64,000 nucleotides of DNA from Pelorhabdus rhamnosifermentans (GCF_018835585.1 NZ_JAHGVE010000005.1:124001-188000); one strand, 5' to 3'; shown: positions 33,400 to 43,374, counted from the stretch's first letter. Numbers and translations are program-made. The notes: generated by a model not told the origin, from the sequence alone.

Positions 33400-34575
33400 T
33401 TACCTGCGGATGAGCTTCAAGCGATGCTTCTGAGGCGATGCGGGAAAAGATTTGTCCTCACTTACCTGCTTCCCAAGCCCTCTCCGTCCAATATTGATCA
33501 TAATACCTATAGCAGTTAAATTGACAACGAGCGACGTCCCGCCATAGCTAATAAAAGGGAGCGGAACACCTGTCACTGGAATCAAACCGGCTACCATGGC
33601 AATATTAGCAATGGCTTGCCCCGCAACAAGCAACGTAAGCCCCATCCCCAGAACCATCCCAAATCCATCGGGTGCCTTAAGTGCAATACGAACGCCATAC
33701 GCGCCGATTGCCGTGAAAAGCAGCAGAACAAGTACGGCACCTACAAAACCCATCTCTTGACTAAGCACGGCAAAAGCAAAATCAGTATGCGCCTCAGGCA
33801 AATAATAAAATTTACTTGAACCAAGGCCGAGGCCTGTCCCCAGTAGCCCTCCTGAGCCAATGGCAAGCTGTGATTGTACGGCTTGATAACCAATGCCCTG
33901 CTGATAAGCCCAGGGATCAATCCATGCAGCAATACGTTCCGCCCGATAAGTTGCTGCATATACTAAATAAAGGCACAACGCCGCAAAAAAGACGCATAAG
34001 CCAATTGTCTGATCATGGGGAATTCCTGCTAAGATGTACAAAATTAAACATAATCCGACAATAACTGTCGCCGTCCCCATATCAGGCTGTTTCAGAACTA
34101 AAAAACCCAGGGCACAAGAAACAAACACAGGTGTTGATAACAAAGAAATGGCTCGTTTACCATCTAGTTTCGGACCGAGATAAGCAGCAGAAAGCAAAAC
34201 AACTGTTAACTTGGCTACTTCTGACGGCTGAAAATTAATCCCCCCCAGTCGAATCCAGCGTTTCGCACCATTCGCATCTAAACCAATATGAGGCACAAGC
34301 AAAAGAACGATGAGCGTTCCAAACATCAAATAAACGAGAGGACGCCCCTTTAAGCGGTGATAGTCAAGTTTTGCACAAACATATAAACCGATCAAACCCA
34401 ACACAAGCACCATAAGATGTCGTTTTACATAAAAATAGCTATCATGATACTGTTGGCCCGCTACAACAAAACTTGCACTAAATACATTAATAACGCCAAA
34501 CATAATTAACAAAAATGTAATAACAAGCAATGCTTCAATGGGATTTTTCCAAAACCTAGGAATTGTTTTAACCAT
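33400..34575 (-). CDS. SEDS peptidoglycan polymerase (FtsW/SpoVE)
   Basis: 391 residues with about ten membrane segments. SEDS hallmarks are GGINFQPSEVAKL, KLDYHRL, QGIGYQAVQSQLAIGSGGLLGTGLGLGSSKFYYLPEAHTDFAFAVLSQEMGF and PFISYGGTSLVVNL. It polymerises glycan strands from lipid II with a partner PBP. AAAGGAG precedes the ATG; an in-frame upstream ATG lacks a ribosome site. Sporulation-specific SpoVE and division FtsW are not separable here, but a neighbouring SpoVD-like PBP favours SpoVE. Confidence 0.9.
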   Translation of the reverse strand: MVKTIPRFWKNPIEALLVITFLLIMFGVINVFSASFVVAGQQYHDSYFYVKRHLMVLVLGLIGLYVCAKLDYHRLKGRPLVYLMFGTLIVLLLVPHIGLDANGAKRWIRLGGINFQPSEVAKLTVVLLSAAYLGPKLDGKRAISLLSTPVFVSCALGFLVLKQPDMGTATVIVGLCLILYILAGIPHDQTIGLCVFFAALCLYLVYAATYRAERIAAWIDPWAYQQGIGYQAVQSQLAIGSGGLLGTGLGLGSSKFYYLPEAHTDFAFAVLSQEMGFVGAVLVLLLFTAIGAYGVRIALKAPDGFGMVLGMGLTLLVAGQAIANIAMVAGLIPVTGVPLPFISYGGTSLVVNLTAIGIMINIGRRGLGKQVSEDKSFPASPQKHRLKLIRR

Positions 34576-34672
34576 AGACGACTCCTTTATTATCTTACCT
34601 GTTCTGTAGTTCATTTCTACTATCAAAGGAAATCTTCCTGCCCTTTTTGACTCTTGCACGAGGTGATTTTCA

Positions 34673-35647
34673 GTGGAAAAGCCTTACCAAATGCTACTCT
34701 TTGACGGAGCAGCCCACAAAATTTTACATGTCCACGGCCTAAACGGAACTTTTATTGCCGAAACTCCCTATCCGCCGGACATAGAACCACTTGATGCCGT
34801 TCTATTAAACAAGTCAATTGTTTACATCCTGGCTATAAACGAAACAACCGGCGAGAACATCATTTTTCAATATTTAGCAACAGAAAAAAACTTATCCCCC
34901 CAAAAAAAGCTCCACCCACTGCCTATTCCTGACATTTCACCCTTACAAATTGCAGGAGATGAACAAGCATCGCAGCTTATGATTGCTTGCAAAGATGGCA
35001 GTCTTTACATCTGGTACAATCACGCCTTACGTCTGTTCGGACGCCCCCAACAAAATGCAGTCTGCGTTGGAATCCAAATTGCAGGTGATTCAATCTACAC
35101 CATTTGGGAACAAGAGCAGGGTGGCATAATTGCACTCTTCAATCGGCAAGGGCAACTATTGAGTGAAAAGTTTATTCCGGGTATCCCGACGCAACTACAA
35201 CTTACAAATGAAGCACTACTGCTTGTTTCCTATACGTCAACGCAATGGACTGGAGAAGGTCTGGCGTTACTAGAAACAACAAATTCCACGCTCAATCTTG
35301 TTAAAGTCATTCCTTTTAATTGTCCTTTACAACCCATAAAAACCTATCCTGCAACAATTACCATGAGCCCCACGGAAAACACTGCTTATGTCATTCATGA
35401 AGATGGCGGTTTTATTAGCAAAATAAATTTAACAACAAAAAAACTTGACGCCACATGGCTCATTGGTCATAGTATTTCTTCTCTGCATTTTTTACCTGAT
35501 AATCGCTTTGCCATTGGGCCAAGTCAAAAATTCGCTGATCTTACACTCATTGATATGACACTTGGCGAACCTGTTTCCATAACAAACAGTCCCGAACGTA
35601 CACTACTGGGATTACTCCTGATACTACCTACCCCCGTCCCAAAATAA
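34673..35647 (+). CDS. Hypothetical beta-propeller-like protein
   Basis: 324 residues, GTG start after GAGGTGA. There is no signal peptide. Repeated short beta units with patterns such as DGSLYIWYNH, DSIYTIWEQ and NTAYVIHEDGGFISKIN suggest a WD40/PQQ-like propeller, although no canonical repeat is met. It is divergent from the SEDS gene and ends at a strong terminator. No function recognised; a sporulation or envelope link is only positional. Confidence 0.6.
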   Translation: MEKPYQMLLFDGAAHKILHVHGLNGTFIAETPYPPDIEPLDAVLLNKSIVYILAINETTGENIIFQYLATEKNLSPQKKLHPLPIPDISPLQIAGDEQASQLMIACKDGSLYIWYNHALRLFGRPQQNAVCVGIQIAGDSIYTIWEQEQGGIIALFNRQGQLLSEKFIPGIPTQLQLTNEALLLVSYTSTQWTGEGLALLETTNSTLNLVKVIPFNCPLQPIKTYPATITMSPTENTAYVIHEDGGFISKINLTTKKLDATWLIGHSISSLHFLPDNRFAIGPSQKFADLTLIDMTLGEPVSITNSPERTLLGLLLILPTPVPK

Positions 35648-35673
35648 TACATGAACCTCTCCGCAGGCAAAAT

Positions 35674-35703
35674 AAAAAAGCAGAGCATCTCTGCTTTTTT
35701 TAG
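35674..35703. terminator. Bidirectional terminator
   Basis: AAAAAGCAGAG and CTCTGCTTTTT form an 11-bp stem with a 3-nt loop, followed by TT. It lies between converging genes. Confidence 0.8.
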
Positions 35704-35711
35704 TTGAAAAT

Positions 35712-36908
35712 CTATTTGCTTTTTTTACCTAAGGGCCGTGGCCAATGATCTGACCACTTAACTTGAGGGAATTGATGCTTTGCTTGCCTTCCTTTAGGCT
35801 TTTCTTCTACGACCGGTTGCTGAACTACAATAGGGGCAGCCACGTTTTCCGACTCAACTGTCTCAACTGTCTCACCTGACTCAACGACTACACTTGATTC
35901 AACAACTTCATTGGGCTCTTCTCGCCCACAATCTGCTTCTTCATTTAAATCCAGTTTACTTGATTTTTGATATTGATAAGGCCATTTATGTTTTCCTGAG
36001 TCACATTTGGAAGCTTCCTGTTTTACCTCGTCCACTACAACCTCTTCAGTACGGTCTACGTATGTGGCTAGCTCTGGATCAACCGGACAAAACTCTTCCT
36101 CAGCAGACTCATCACAGTCCAACATATTTTTTTCAAGTAGCGCTAAAATCATCAAAAAATGTTCCGCCTCACGCCGAAGATGGTCAGCGAGCTGTTCAGG
36201 TAAAATCCCAACGAGGCGACAGGAATGAATAAGCTCTTCCACCAATTTTTTAAAATCTCTCAACCGACAAACAGCGCGGCGTGTATCATCAAGATACCGC
36301 AAAAAAGCGGGTATCTCTTGATGTTTCCTGTCAAGAAGTGATACAAAATCGCGGCCTTGTAAGTACAAATCATCAAACTCGTGTGCAAAGCTACGAGCCG
36401 TAGCAACCACATTACGCTCAGACGGGTCTGTTAGAATCCCGATAAACTGGCTGTGGTCTTCCATAATACGCACCCAAAATAATGTTTCCTGGGCCTTCGT
36501 GTTCACATACGTACGCTTTCCTAACTGAATTTTTTCGAATAATCGAATAGCATATCCGTTTTCTCTTACTAAGTGATCGACTTGCAATGGATATAAATGA
36601 CTATGAAGTTCACAGACCAACATTTCATTCACAAGCTGTTTTTGAAACTGATAGAAATTTAGCAATACAGGCAAAGCCTGAGCAACAATCTCAGCCATTT
36701 TTCGCGACTGCTCTGCGCGGCATCGAAGATCATTAATTTTCTGGTAAAAAGCTTGTGCCTCATCGGCTAGGGCGGGGTCCTCGCCCATAAGGCCGGCCCG
36801 TAAAAACAGCGCATGATCCGCTAAAATACGCAACCAAAAACAAACCTCCTCGCCATTTAAAGGCGGCAAGGGAACCTTGGCCGATTTTGCAAGGGCTTGA
36901 CGCGGCAT
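35712..36908 (-). CDS. DUF2935 protein with proline/acidic tail
   Basis: 398 residues. Two DUF2935 repeats occupy about 15-270: FWLRILADHALFLRAGL and FWVRIMEDHSQFIGILTD repeat the same HA/HS helix and ferritin-like bundle. The family is common in sporeformers and unassigned. The last 120 residues are acidic and Val/Glu-rich, with Lys-His-Trp/Phe-Pro units (KHKWPY, KHQFP, DHWPRPLGKK) that look like a low-complexity coat-type extension. AAGGGAGAG precedes the ATG. It lies upstream of a convergent terminator and downstream of trmB. Confidence 0.8.
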   Translation of the reverse strand: MPRQALAKSAKVPLPPLNGEEVCFWLRILADHALFLRAGLMGEDPALADEAQAFYQKINDLRCRAEQSRKMAEIVAQALPVLLNFYQFQKQLVNEMLVCELHSHLYPLQVDHLVRENGYAIRLFEKIQLGKRTYVNTKAQETLFWVRIMEDHSQFIGILTDPSERNVVATARSFAHEFDDLYLQGRDFVSLLDRKHQEIPAFLRYLDDTRRAVCRLRDFKKLVEELIHSCRLVGILPEQLADHLRREAEHFLMILALLEKNMLDCDESAEEEFCPVDPELATYVDRTEEVVVDEVKQEASKCDSGKHKWPYQYQKSSKLDLNEEADCGREEPNEVVESSVVVESGETVETVESENVAAPIVVQQPVVEEKPKGRQAKHQFPQVKWSDHWPRPLGKKSK

Positions 36909-36971
36909 AATAACACTCTCCCTTTAAGTAGTTTACACTACTACAGTTTATGCTGCATATCCAGCAAATGT

Positions 36972-37613
36972 TCAGGAAAATACGGCCTCCAAGCGATAAA
37001 TGGGCTGCCCCATAGAAGAAAATTTAGTTTCGTATTCTGTCATGACATTTCCGATCATATTACTTTCATGCAAATCGAGGCTAATATTCTGCAATCTTAC
37101 ATTCGCATTTACAAATTCATTTAGGGAAAACTCAAACAAGTCACGATTATCCGTTTTAAAACTCAACAATCCGTTTTTTTCAAGAACCTGACGATAGTTA
37201 TCAAAAAAGCCATGAAAAGTCAAACGCCTTTTGGCGTGTCTTTTTTTGGGCCAGGGATCACAAAAATTAATAAACAGACCCATGACCGAATTTACCTGAA
37301 ACATCTCTGTCAACTGATTAGCATCCATCAATAAAAACTTCACATTCGCCAGTTCCTTTTCCTGAGCCTTGCGCGCAGCATAAAAAATAATATCATGTTG
37401 CGCTTCAACGCCAACATAATTCCTATCTGGATTTTGACGAGCAAGTTCCGTAATAAATTGGCCCTTACCTGTGCCAAGCTCCACATATAAAGAAGCCTTA
37501 CGACCAAATAGAGCTTCCCAATCTGGTTTTACTAAAGATTCATTTAAATTAACAATGAAATCGCTATAATCTTGAATGGCCGTAGCAATCCAAGGCCTCC
37601 GGCGTAAACGCAT
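36972..37613 (-). CDS. trmB: tRNA (guanine46-N7)-methyltransferase
   Basis: About 213 residues. VELGTGKGQFI is the S-adenosylmethionine loop (usual ELGxGxG), YVGVEAQHDIIFYAARKAQE the ribose-binding strand, and FINFCDPWPKKRHAKRRL the TrmB signature. It modifies G46 of tRNA. The ATG was chosen after GAGGTGG; a GTG three codons earlier is possible. Confidence 0.94.
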   Translation of the reverse strand: MRLRRRPWIATAIQDYSDFIVNLNESLVKPDWEALFGRKASLYVELGTGKGQFITELARQNPDRNYVGVEAQHDIIFYAARKAQEKELANVKFLLMDANQLTEMFQVNSVMGLFINFCDPWPKKRHAKRRLTFHGFFDNYRQVLEKNGLLSFKTDNRDLFEFSLNEFVNANVRLQNISLDLHESNMIGNVMTEYETKFSSMGQPIYRLEAVFS

Positions 37614-37824
37614 AACATCCACCTCATTTAGTAGTTTCGTTAAATAGAATCAGTCTTTATTCTTAGGGTGTTCACTTTGTGACAAATATCAGCATTTTAA
37701 CACATATTTTATTAATAATCTATCTTTTATAAGAGGAATAACACCCTATTTTACAGAACAATAATATATATTAAAAAATAATCTGTCTAAAAATGTCTGA
37801 GAAAAACGGAGTGATCAATACAAA

Positions 37825-39621
37825 ATGAAAGCAACTGTTGTAAGTACTTGGATGGACACAGCAAGAAAAAAATGGGGTGATGACCTAACCAATCAGGCGA
37901 TGGAGAATGTGGGCTGGCCCCCTGATAAGATCTTTCTCATGACAGAAGAAATACCTGATGAAAAGCCCTTTAATTTCGTCAAATTCATCGCCCAAAAGCT
38001 CGGCAAAAAACCCGATGAAATTTGGCTGGAAATTGGTGAAGATAATGTAAAAACATTTTTTAAAGTGTATCCCGCCTTTTTTCAAAAAGAAAATCTTTAT
38101 TCATTTCTTCGCTCCATTTATGATATTCATGTTGTCATTGTAAAGCGCATTCCTGGAGCTAAGCCACCGGAACTATTAATCCATCCCATTTCCGAAAATC
38201 AGGCCATTATTAGCTATCGCTCCAAACGAGCCATGTTTGGTTACTTTCGTGGCCTACTTAAAGGGGCAGCCGAGCATTTTCACGAGAAGATTCAAGTCGA
38301 GCCTTTTGAGCAAAGCAGTGACATTTTAAAATTAAAGCTTACCTTTGATAAGCCCATCACACACATTGAACGTTTCCGCATCAATCAGCTATTTTCCTTT
38401 GGATTCATTCGTTCTGTCGCAACTAAAATCGGGCTATTTACAGCCCTCGCTACAGCCTTAGTATGTAGCATACTCATTCTTTCCGGTATAACAGCCCCTT
38501 TGTGGCTTGCAATCCTAGCTGGCGCAATCAGTTTTATAGGAGCCAAATTATTACTATCGCCACTGAATACGCTGACGGAAGAACTTGATGACCTTCAAGC
38601 GCACCGTTATATCGTTGAAAAGAAAGTCCTGTCATCAGACGAATTTGAACGTCTTACAAATGCATTACGCCGTTATAAACAACTGCTCAAAGGTGATTTT
38701 GTCGGATTTAAGGGAATCACCGATGAAATGGGCAAATTTGCCGATGATTTCAATGGCCTCGCCAATCACATGACAGAAACATCTAATGGCATTACAGGTG
38801 TTGTCCATGATGTAGCACTGGCAGCAACGAATCAAGCCGAAGAAACAACGGATGCCGTCATGATATTAAACGGTAATCTTGATACACTCAAAGAAATGAT
38901 GACAGAGCAAACAAAAAACAAACAACAGCTTGAATCGGCTGTGAATGAAATAAGCAAGGGCTTTGGCGATGTAAAATTATCGAGTCTCAAGCTCGGTAGC
39001 AGCCTTCAAAACTTTAGTAAAGTCAAAAAGGCAGCTGAAAACCTGCAGTCCCAGGCAGCTAAAATCAACGAAATCACGGGACTTGTCGCCGCCATTGCTG
39101 GTCAAACCAATCTGCTCGCCTTAAATGCCGCCATCGAAGCAGCACGAGCGGGCGAACAAGGTCGCGGTTTTGCCGTTGTCGCTGAAGAAGTACGCAAACT
39201 AGCGGAACAATCTCATCAGTACTCGGAAAATATTTCCAGCGACTTAAAGGTGTTAATCAATATTATCGGTAGTGTTGCCACCTCTATCGAAGAAGAATTC
39301 GATGTTCTTACAAATGAAAGCCATCAACTGACATCGGTTGTTGACAATAATAACCTTCATGTCACAAATATTCACCATGTAGCAGATAATATTGTCGGTA
39401 TGCTAAATAAATTAGAAACCGAAATGAATGGATTAAATACAGTGTACAACAAAATCGAATCACTTGCTGCGATTTCCGAAGAAAATTCAGCATCAAGTGA
39501 AGAAGTCAGTGCTTCTGTAGAAGTATACAACGAGAAGCTCCACAGTATGATGGAAAAAATCAATGAGTTTAAAACAGTCATCCATAACTTCAGTGAAGAC
39601 ATGAATACTTACCGAACCTGA
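37825..39621 (+). CDS. H-NOX heme sensor fused to a methyl-accepting chemotaxis receptor
   Basis: 598 residues. Residues 1-185 are an H-NOX heme domain: the proximal histidine is His102 (YDIHVVIVK), the YxSxR heme-propionate motif is Tyr131-Ser133-Arg135, Pro115 is kept, and Tyr140 sits at the distal tyrosine that allows stable O2 binding in Thermoanaerobacter H-NOX; the numbering coincides. Two membrane segments follow (about 208-245), then a HAMP-like linker and the MCP signalling domain with hairpin tip [42 protein letters not shown] near 420-462. It should steer swimming in response to O2 or NO. CheR is nearby but not adjacent. AACGGAGTG precedes the ATG. Confidence 0.93.
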   Translation: MKATVVSTWMDTARKKWGDDLTNQAMENVGWPPDKIFLMTEEIPDEKPFNFVKFIAQKLGKKPDEIWLEIGEDNVKTFFKVYPAFFQKENLYSFLRSIYDIHVVIVKRIPGAKPPELLIHPISENQAIISYRSKRAMFGYFRGLLKGAAEHFHEKIQVEPFEQSSDILKLKLTFDKPITHIERFRINQLFSFGFIRSVATKIGLFTALATALVCSILILSGITAPLWLAILAGAISFIGAKLLLSPLNTLTEELDDLQAHRYIVEKKVLSSDEFERLTNALRRYKQLLKGDFVGFKGITDEMGKFADDFNGLANHMTETSNGITGVVHDVALAATNQAEETTDAVMILNGNLDTLKEMMTEQTKNKQQLESAVNEISKGFGDVKLSSLKLGSSLQNFSKVKKAAENLQSQAAKINEITGLVAAIAGQTNLLALNAAIEAARAGEQGRGFAVVAEEVRKLAEQSHQYSENISSDLKVLINIIGSVATSIEEEFDVLTNESHQLTSVVDNNNLHVTNIHHVADNIVGMLNKLETEMNGLNTVYNKIESLAAISEENSASSEEVSASVEVYNEKLHSMMEKINEFKTVIHNFSEDMNTYRT

Positions 39622-39636
39622 TTGAAGGCAACATGA

Positions 39637-39678
39637 AGCCCCAAGTAATCAAAAATTACTTGGGGCTGTGAATATTTT
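39637..39678 (+). terminator. Terminator of the H-NOX receptor gene
   Basis: AGCCCCAAGTAAT and ATTACTTGGGGCT form a 13-bp stem; GTGAATATTTTTT follows. Confidence 0.7.
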
Positions 39679-39709
39679 TTCGGCATCCGGTTTTAAATGG
39701 ATTTATTCT

Positions 39710-40663
39710 CTAGGCAGCTTGTTTCTGGGTAGTAGCTAAATAGCGATCAATAATTTCTTTAATAGTTGGGTCCATCGGAATATCATTTGTAATCGGATAA
39801 AGGCGACCTTGATGAGAAACTAATACCCATTTTCCATCCTTGTTTTCAAAGGTTAAGTCCACACGCCCTAAATAAATATTGTCTTCGCCACCTGCTTGCA
39901 CAATGGGAATGCCGCCTGTGCGATAAATAGGCTGACTAATGACATAATGGTCATCCGCTCCAACGATCAATGCAACACCACTGCCGGCTAACTTCATATC
40001 CATTTGTACATCAGCTGATAACCCTGCGTGAGATAAGATAATCTGAATATCTGATTCCCTTTTCACGTTTGGAAGCAGTTGTTGCGCTGTAGCAACAGGG
40101 TCTTCAACAATCTTATTTGATGCTTGAGGATAATTTTTTACTTTCATAGAAGAAACACCTAGTATACCAATGTTTAATCCATGAACGGACTTTACTGTAT
40201 AAGGCTTTACACCAGGTAAATATTCACCTGCAGCTGTTTTAATGCTGGAACATAATGTGGGAAACTGTGCTTGATTAATTAAATTGTAAAGCTTCTGATC
40301 AGCAATAAGCGGATCGGGATGCCCTTTAAACTCGTTATTACCAAGCTCCCAGGCATCATAATGCATGGCATTGAGAGCGGCCATTTCCATTTCGCCATAA
40401 AAGATCTTATGATAAGGGCCACGTACATAGAGATCACCTGCATCAACAAGCAGAACATTGGGCGCCTCCGCCCGTATTTGATTGATAATCGTTGCTTTTC
40501 TGGCCAGGGCATAGGGCGCATAATCATGAAAATCATTGGTATGTATTACTGTAAGATGGTAAAATTGGGGCTGTTCCCGAGCAGCAGAAATTGGGCATGG
40601 CAAAATAATTGTCAAAAGCACCCATACAATGAGAACAACCTGCTTGGTATTAAAAGATCGCAT
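39710..40663 (-). CDS. 5'-nucleotidase/UshA-like metallophosphoesterase
   Basis: 317 residues with a signal peptide (VLIVWVLLTIILPCPISA). Metal-binding blocks VIHTNDFHDY, LLVDAGDLYV and ELGNNEF appear in order, then ILSHAGLSADVQM and IVGADDHYV. The C-terminal substrate-specificity domain typical of UshA is missing, as total length shows. Exported; releases phosphate from nucleotides or similar esters. Substrate uncertain. Confidence 0.85.
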   Translation of the reverse strand: MRSFNTKQVVLIVWVLLTIILPCPISAAREQPQFYHLTVIHTNDFHDYAPYALARKATIINQIRAEAPNVLLVDAGDLYVRGPYHKIFYGEMEMAALNAMHYDAWELGNNEFKGHPDPLIADQKLYNLINQAQFPTLCSSIKTAAGEYLPGVKPYTVKSVHGLNIGILGVSSMKVKNYPQASNKIVEDPVATAQQLLPNVKRESDIQIILSHAGLSADVQMDMKLAGSGVALIVGADDHYVISQPIYRTGGIPIVQAGGEDNIYLGRVDLTFENKDGKWVLVSHQGRLYPITNDIPMDPTIKEIIDRYLATTQKQAA

Positions 40664-40752
40664 CGCTTCACCCTCTCCTTATATTGATTTTAAGAAAAGT
40701 TTAACAGTTTATATCTTGCTTTCTGTTATTGTTTGATTAAAATTATGTAAAT

Positions 40753-40788
40753 AAAAAAGGAACTACCTTTTGGGCAATCCTTTTTCTC
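40753..40788 (-). terminator. Terminator of the NrdD-tail-like gene
   Basis: On the minus strand GGATTGCC and GGTAGTTCC pair imperfectly around CAAAA, then TTTTTTATT. Confidence 0.5.
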
Positions 40789-40819
40789 ACGGTAATAACC
40801 TATTGATAGTAAAGCTGTT

Positions 40820-41095
40820 TCACGAAACATGCTTGGTGCGATTGTTAAGTTCAGAAAGTTTCGCATCATTAAAATTCTCCATATTGGAGAGATAGCCTGT
40901 AATCCGGCGCACACGACGAATGGGTGACTTTTCAATTGCCGTAACAAGAATATTTTCATCGTCAAGCAAGAGTTCAATTTTTGCCAGTGTTTTGTTTTTG
41001 CTTATCCATATTTTTATTTCATCATTGACTATCTTATAAACTTCCTGGTCGCTTAATTCGGGAGCAGCAACTACATTGATACCCTCAATAATCAT
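40820..41095 (-). CDS. Small protein with NrdD-like C-terminal tail
   Basis: 91 residues. The last 30, VRRITGYLSNMENFNDAKLSELNNRTKHV, resemble the C-terminal glycyl-radical tail region of anaerobic ribonucleotide reductase (RVxGYL...F..GK..E...R..H), but lack its cysteine pair. The first 60 residues are an alpha/beta stretch without a recognised family. AATATCCATGATT at the start follows GGAGGAATA. No nrdD or nrdG is in the window. The likeness may reflect a binding module rather than enzymatic function. Confidence 0.6.
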   Translation of the reverse strand: MIIEGINVVAAPELSDQEVYKIVNDEIKIWISKNKTLAKIELLLDDENILVTAIEKSPIRRVRRITGYLSNMENFNDAKLSELNNRTKHVS

Positions 41096-41462
41096 GGATA
41101 TTCCTCCAAAGTTTTTCTTAATTATAACAGATCCCCCGTATTTTTTCTAGCGACTAAACTCCCACATAATCAACCTATGGGGGCATTTTGCCATAAATTT
41201 CACTTTATATTACTATATCTAGTGTTTTTTAAGCTAAATGATCTTTTCTGACAATTTATAATAAATTACTTGACTTCACCGATTGAATTGTTCATTCTAT
41301 AATAGAAGAAAACATTAGCCAAGCTACCTAAAAGGATTATGACAAATTTTTACAGATAACTACAATACTCACATATTTGACATACTATTCTTTAAAAGCA
41401 GCCAAAAGTTATGATATAATTTCAATAATAGGATTTCGCTCATGAAATGTTGGAGGGACACC
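41096..41462. other. Gene-free region upstream of the AAA+ regulator
   Basis: About 360 bp, AT-rich. A good -10 (TATAAT at 41412-41417) is visible near the regulator; the only TTGACA (41378) is too far upstream to pair with it. No -24/-12 sigma-54 element and no structured RNA were seen. Confidence 0.4.
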
Positions 41463-43364
41463 ATGTTAAGAGAAAAACGCAACAAAGAAAAATTAAAACT
41501 TTACTATGACAAATACATACAGCAAAATGAAGTTGATCCCAATGTACACCCCTGGATTGCTGCATCCTGGCAGGAAAGCCACTCTCTAAATATCGCCAAT
41601 GATGACCCCGTGCAATTACCAAAACTGTCCAAGGATAAACTGGCTAATTTACAGCAAAAGCATACAAACGCCCTGAACTTTTTGACTGGCCTTTATCAGA
41701 CGGTTCATGAGTTCTTCCATACGAATAACCTCAATCTCCTGTTACTTGATGAAAATTGTTATGCCTTAAAAAGCTATGCCATGCCATTTTTCCAAAAAAC
41801 GCCTGGCGAAGTAGAAGGTTCACGCCTAGCTATTCAAGATATTGGTACGTCAAGCATTAGCATTGCTTATGAGCACCAAACTTCATTTCTCATGTTTGGA
41901 CCTGAAATGTGGCGAAAAGATGCCCATAATAGCGATGCTTGCTCCGTGCCAATTATGATTAATGACGAACTACGTTACATTATTACGCTCATTTCAGTAC
42001 AAGAAAACGGCGTTGATCCTGACATGCTCGTTACAATTCTGCTATCCATGAAATACGCCATGGAAACGCATTTAAAAACGCTGGAACGCCTCGAAGCCAC
42101 ACATACCATTTTAGATGCCGTTCCTTTGGCAGTTTATCATATCTTACCAGGGGGAACCGTTGCTTATACAAACACGCTCGGTCAAAACCGCCTGTCAGGG
42201 ATATTACCCGAACATAGTAATGAAAAACCAAATTTAAACAATGTCGTACTAAACTATCGACACACGCCCATCAAAAAAGGCTTTTATGGTATTCCTTCGT
42301 ATAATAAAGAAGTAACGTGGATTACACCACGTAAAACCTATGAAGATATTACGACAGTCGTTCCCATTTTTCGTGACGAAGAAGTATCAAGTGTCGTCGC
42401 CGTTTCACTGCCTATCGAGGATCTTCGTACACTAGTAGCCCATGCGGCCGGCTATATTTCACGTTACAGCTTATCAAGCATGGTAGGCGAATCAAGTTCC
42501 TTCTTATCGATGAAAGAAAAAGCTACACGCGCAGCCAAACATGACCACCATCTGCTGCTACAAGGCGAATCAGGAACAGGAAAACAACGACTCGCCCATG
42601 GTATCCATCAAGCCAGTCCACGTGCAGCTGGACCACTCATATCCGTCAAATGCGGTGATATGCCCCTCGAACTACTTGATGCCGAATTATTTGGTATTAT
42701 AGATAGCCAAGCTGAAGCCCGTCCAGGAAAATTGGAGCTTGCCAATGGTGGTACGCTATTTCTAGATGAAGTTGAAAAATTGCCCATGCATCTAGCCAAT
42801 CGCTTAGCAGAAGCTCTCGTATCAGGGCGATTGACTCGCGCCAACGACACGATTTTACGCAGCTTTGACGTCCGCATTATTGCAGCCTGTGACAGTGATC
42901 TCAAGAGATTAGCTGAGCGCGGGGTATTTTCTGATAAATTCTTTTCTCTAATAGCCAAATCCATGATTCGCGTGCCTTCCTTGCGATCACGCAGCGTCGA
43001 TATCCCCATTATAACGAATCACATTATTACTGAACTCGCCGAACAACACCACTTGCCGATTAAATCTTTGGCACCCGATGGAATGCAAGTGTTAACGGAC
43101 TATGATTGGCCAGGAAATATTAAACAGCTTCAAGGCGTTGTAGAACAAGCCTTTTTCCAAACAGCCGGTGATATTATTTTTGCTGAAAGTATTCTCATTC
43201 CTGGTCGAACCAATCTGGATAAAGCCTGGAAGGAAGACAAAGAAGTGTTCATGACTGCTTGGCGAGCTGCTGGTGGCAATATCTCTCGTCTCGCCAATAT
43301 GCTTGATGTAAGCCGCGTTACCTTATACAGATACTTAAAAAAATATGGTCTTGAAAGACACTAA
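41463..43364 (+). CDS. AcoR-like AAA+ regulator lacking the GAFTGA loop
   Basis: About 633 residues. The N-terminal half (1-330) is a GAF/PAS-type sensor resembling AcoR and related activators. The AAA+ domain keeps Walker A GESGTGKQ (about residues 367-374), ELFG (about 407), ANGGTLFLDEVEKLP (Walker B) and RSRSVDIP; the C-terminus is a Fis-type helix-turn-helix (NISRLANMLDVSRVTLYRYLKKYG). Between ELFG and PGK lie nine residues (IIDSQAEAR) where sigma-54 activators have about thirteen including GAFTGA, so the sigma-54 contact loop is absent. It may regulate sigma-A promoters like TyrR. GGAGGGACACC precedes the ATG. No neighbouring metabolic operon identifies its effector. Confidence 0.9.
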   Translation: MLREKRNKEKLKLYYDKYIQQNEVDPNVHPWIAASWQESHSLNIANDDPVQLPKLSKDKLANLQQKHTNALNFLTGLYQTVHEFFHTNNLNLLLLDENCYALKSYAMPFFQKTPGEVEGSRLAIQDIGTSSISIAYEHQTSFLMFGPEMWRKDAHNSDACSVPIMINDELRYIITLISVQENGVDPDMLVTILLSMKYAMETHLKTLERLEATHTILDAVPLAVYHILPGGTVAYTNTLGQNRLSGILPEHSNEKPNLNNVVLNYRHTPIKKGFYGIPSYNKEVTWITPRKTYEDITTVVPIFRDEEVSSVVAVSLPIEDLRTLVAHAAGYISRYSLSSMVGESSSFLSMKEKATRAAKHDHHLLLQGESGTGKQRLAHGIHQASPRAAGPLISVKCGDMPLELLDAELFGIIDSQAEARPGKLELANGGTLFLDEVEKLPMHLANRLAEALVSGRLTRANDTILRSFDVRIIAACDSDLKRLAERGVFSDKFFSLIAKSMIRVPSLRSRSVDIPIITNHIITELAEQHHLPIKSLAPDGMQVLTDYDWPGNIKQLQGVVEQAFFQTAGDIIFAESILIPGRTNLDKAWKEDKEVFMTAWRAAGGNISRLANMLDVSRVTLYRYLKKYGLERH

Positions 43365-43374
43365 CAAAATAAAA

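Noticed and set aside
40726-40977. Alternative-frame ORF overlapping the NrdD-tail-like gene
   Set aside because: No ribosome site, and it shifts across the supported gene's frame.
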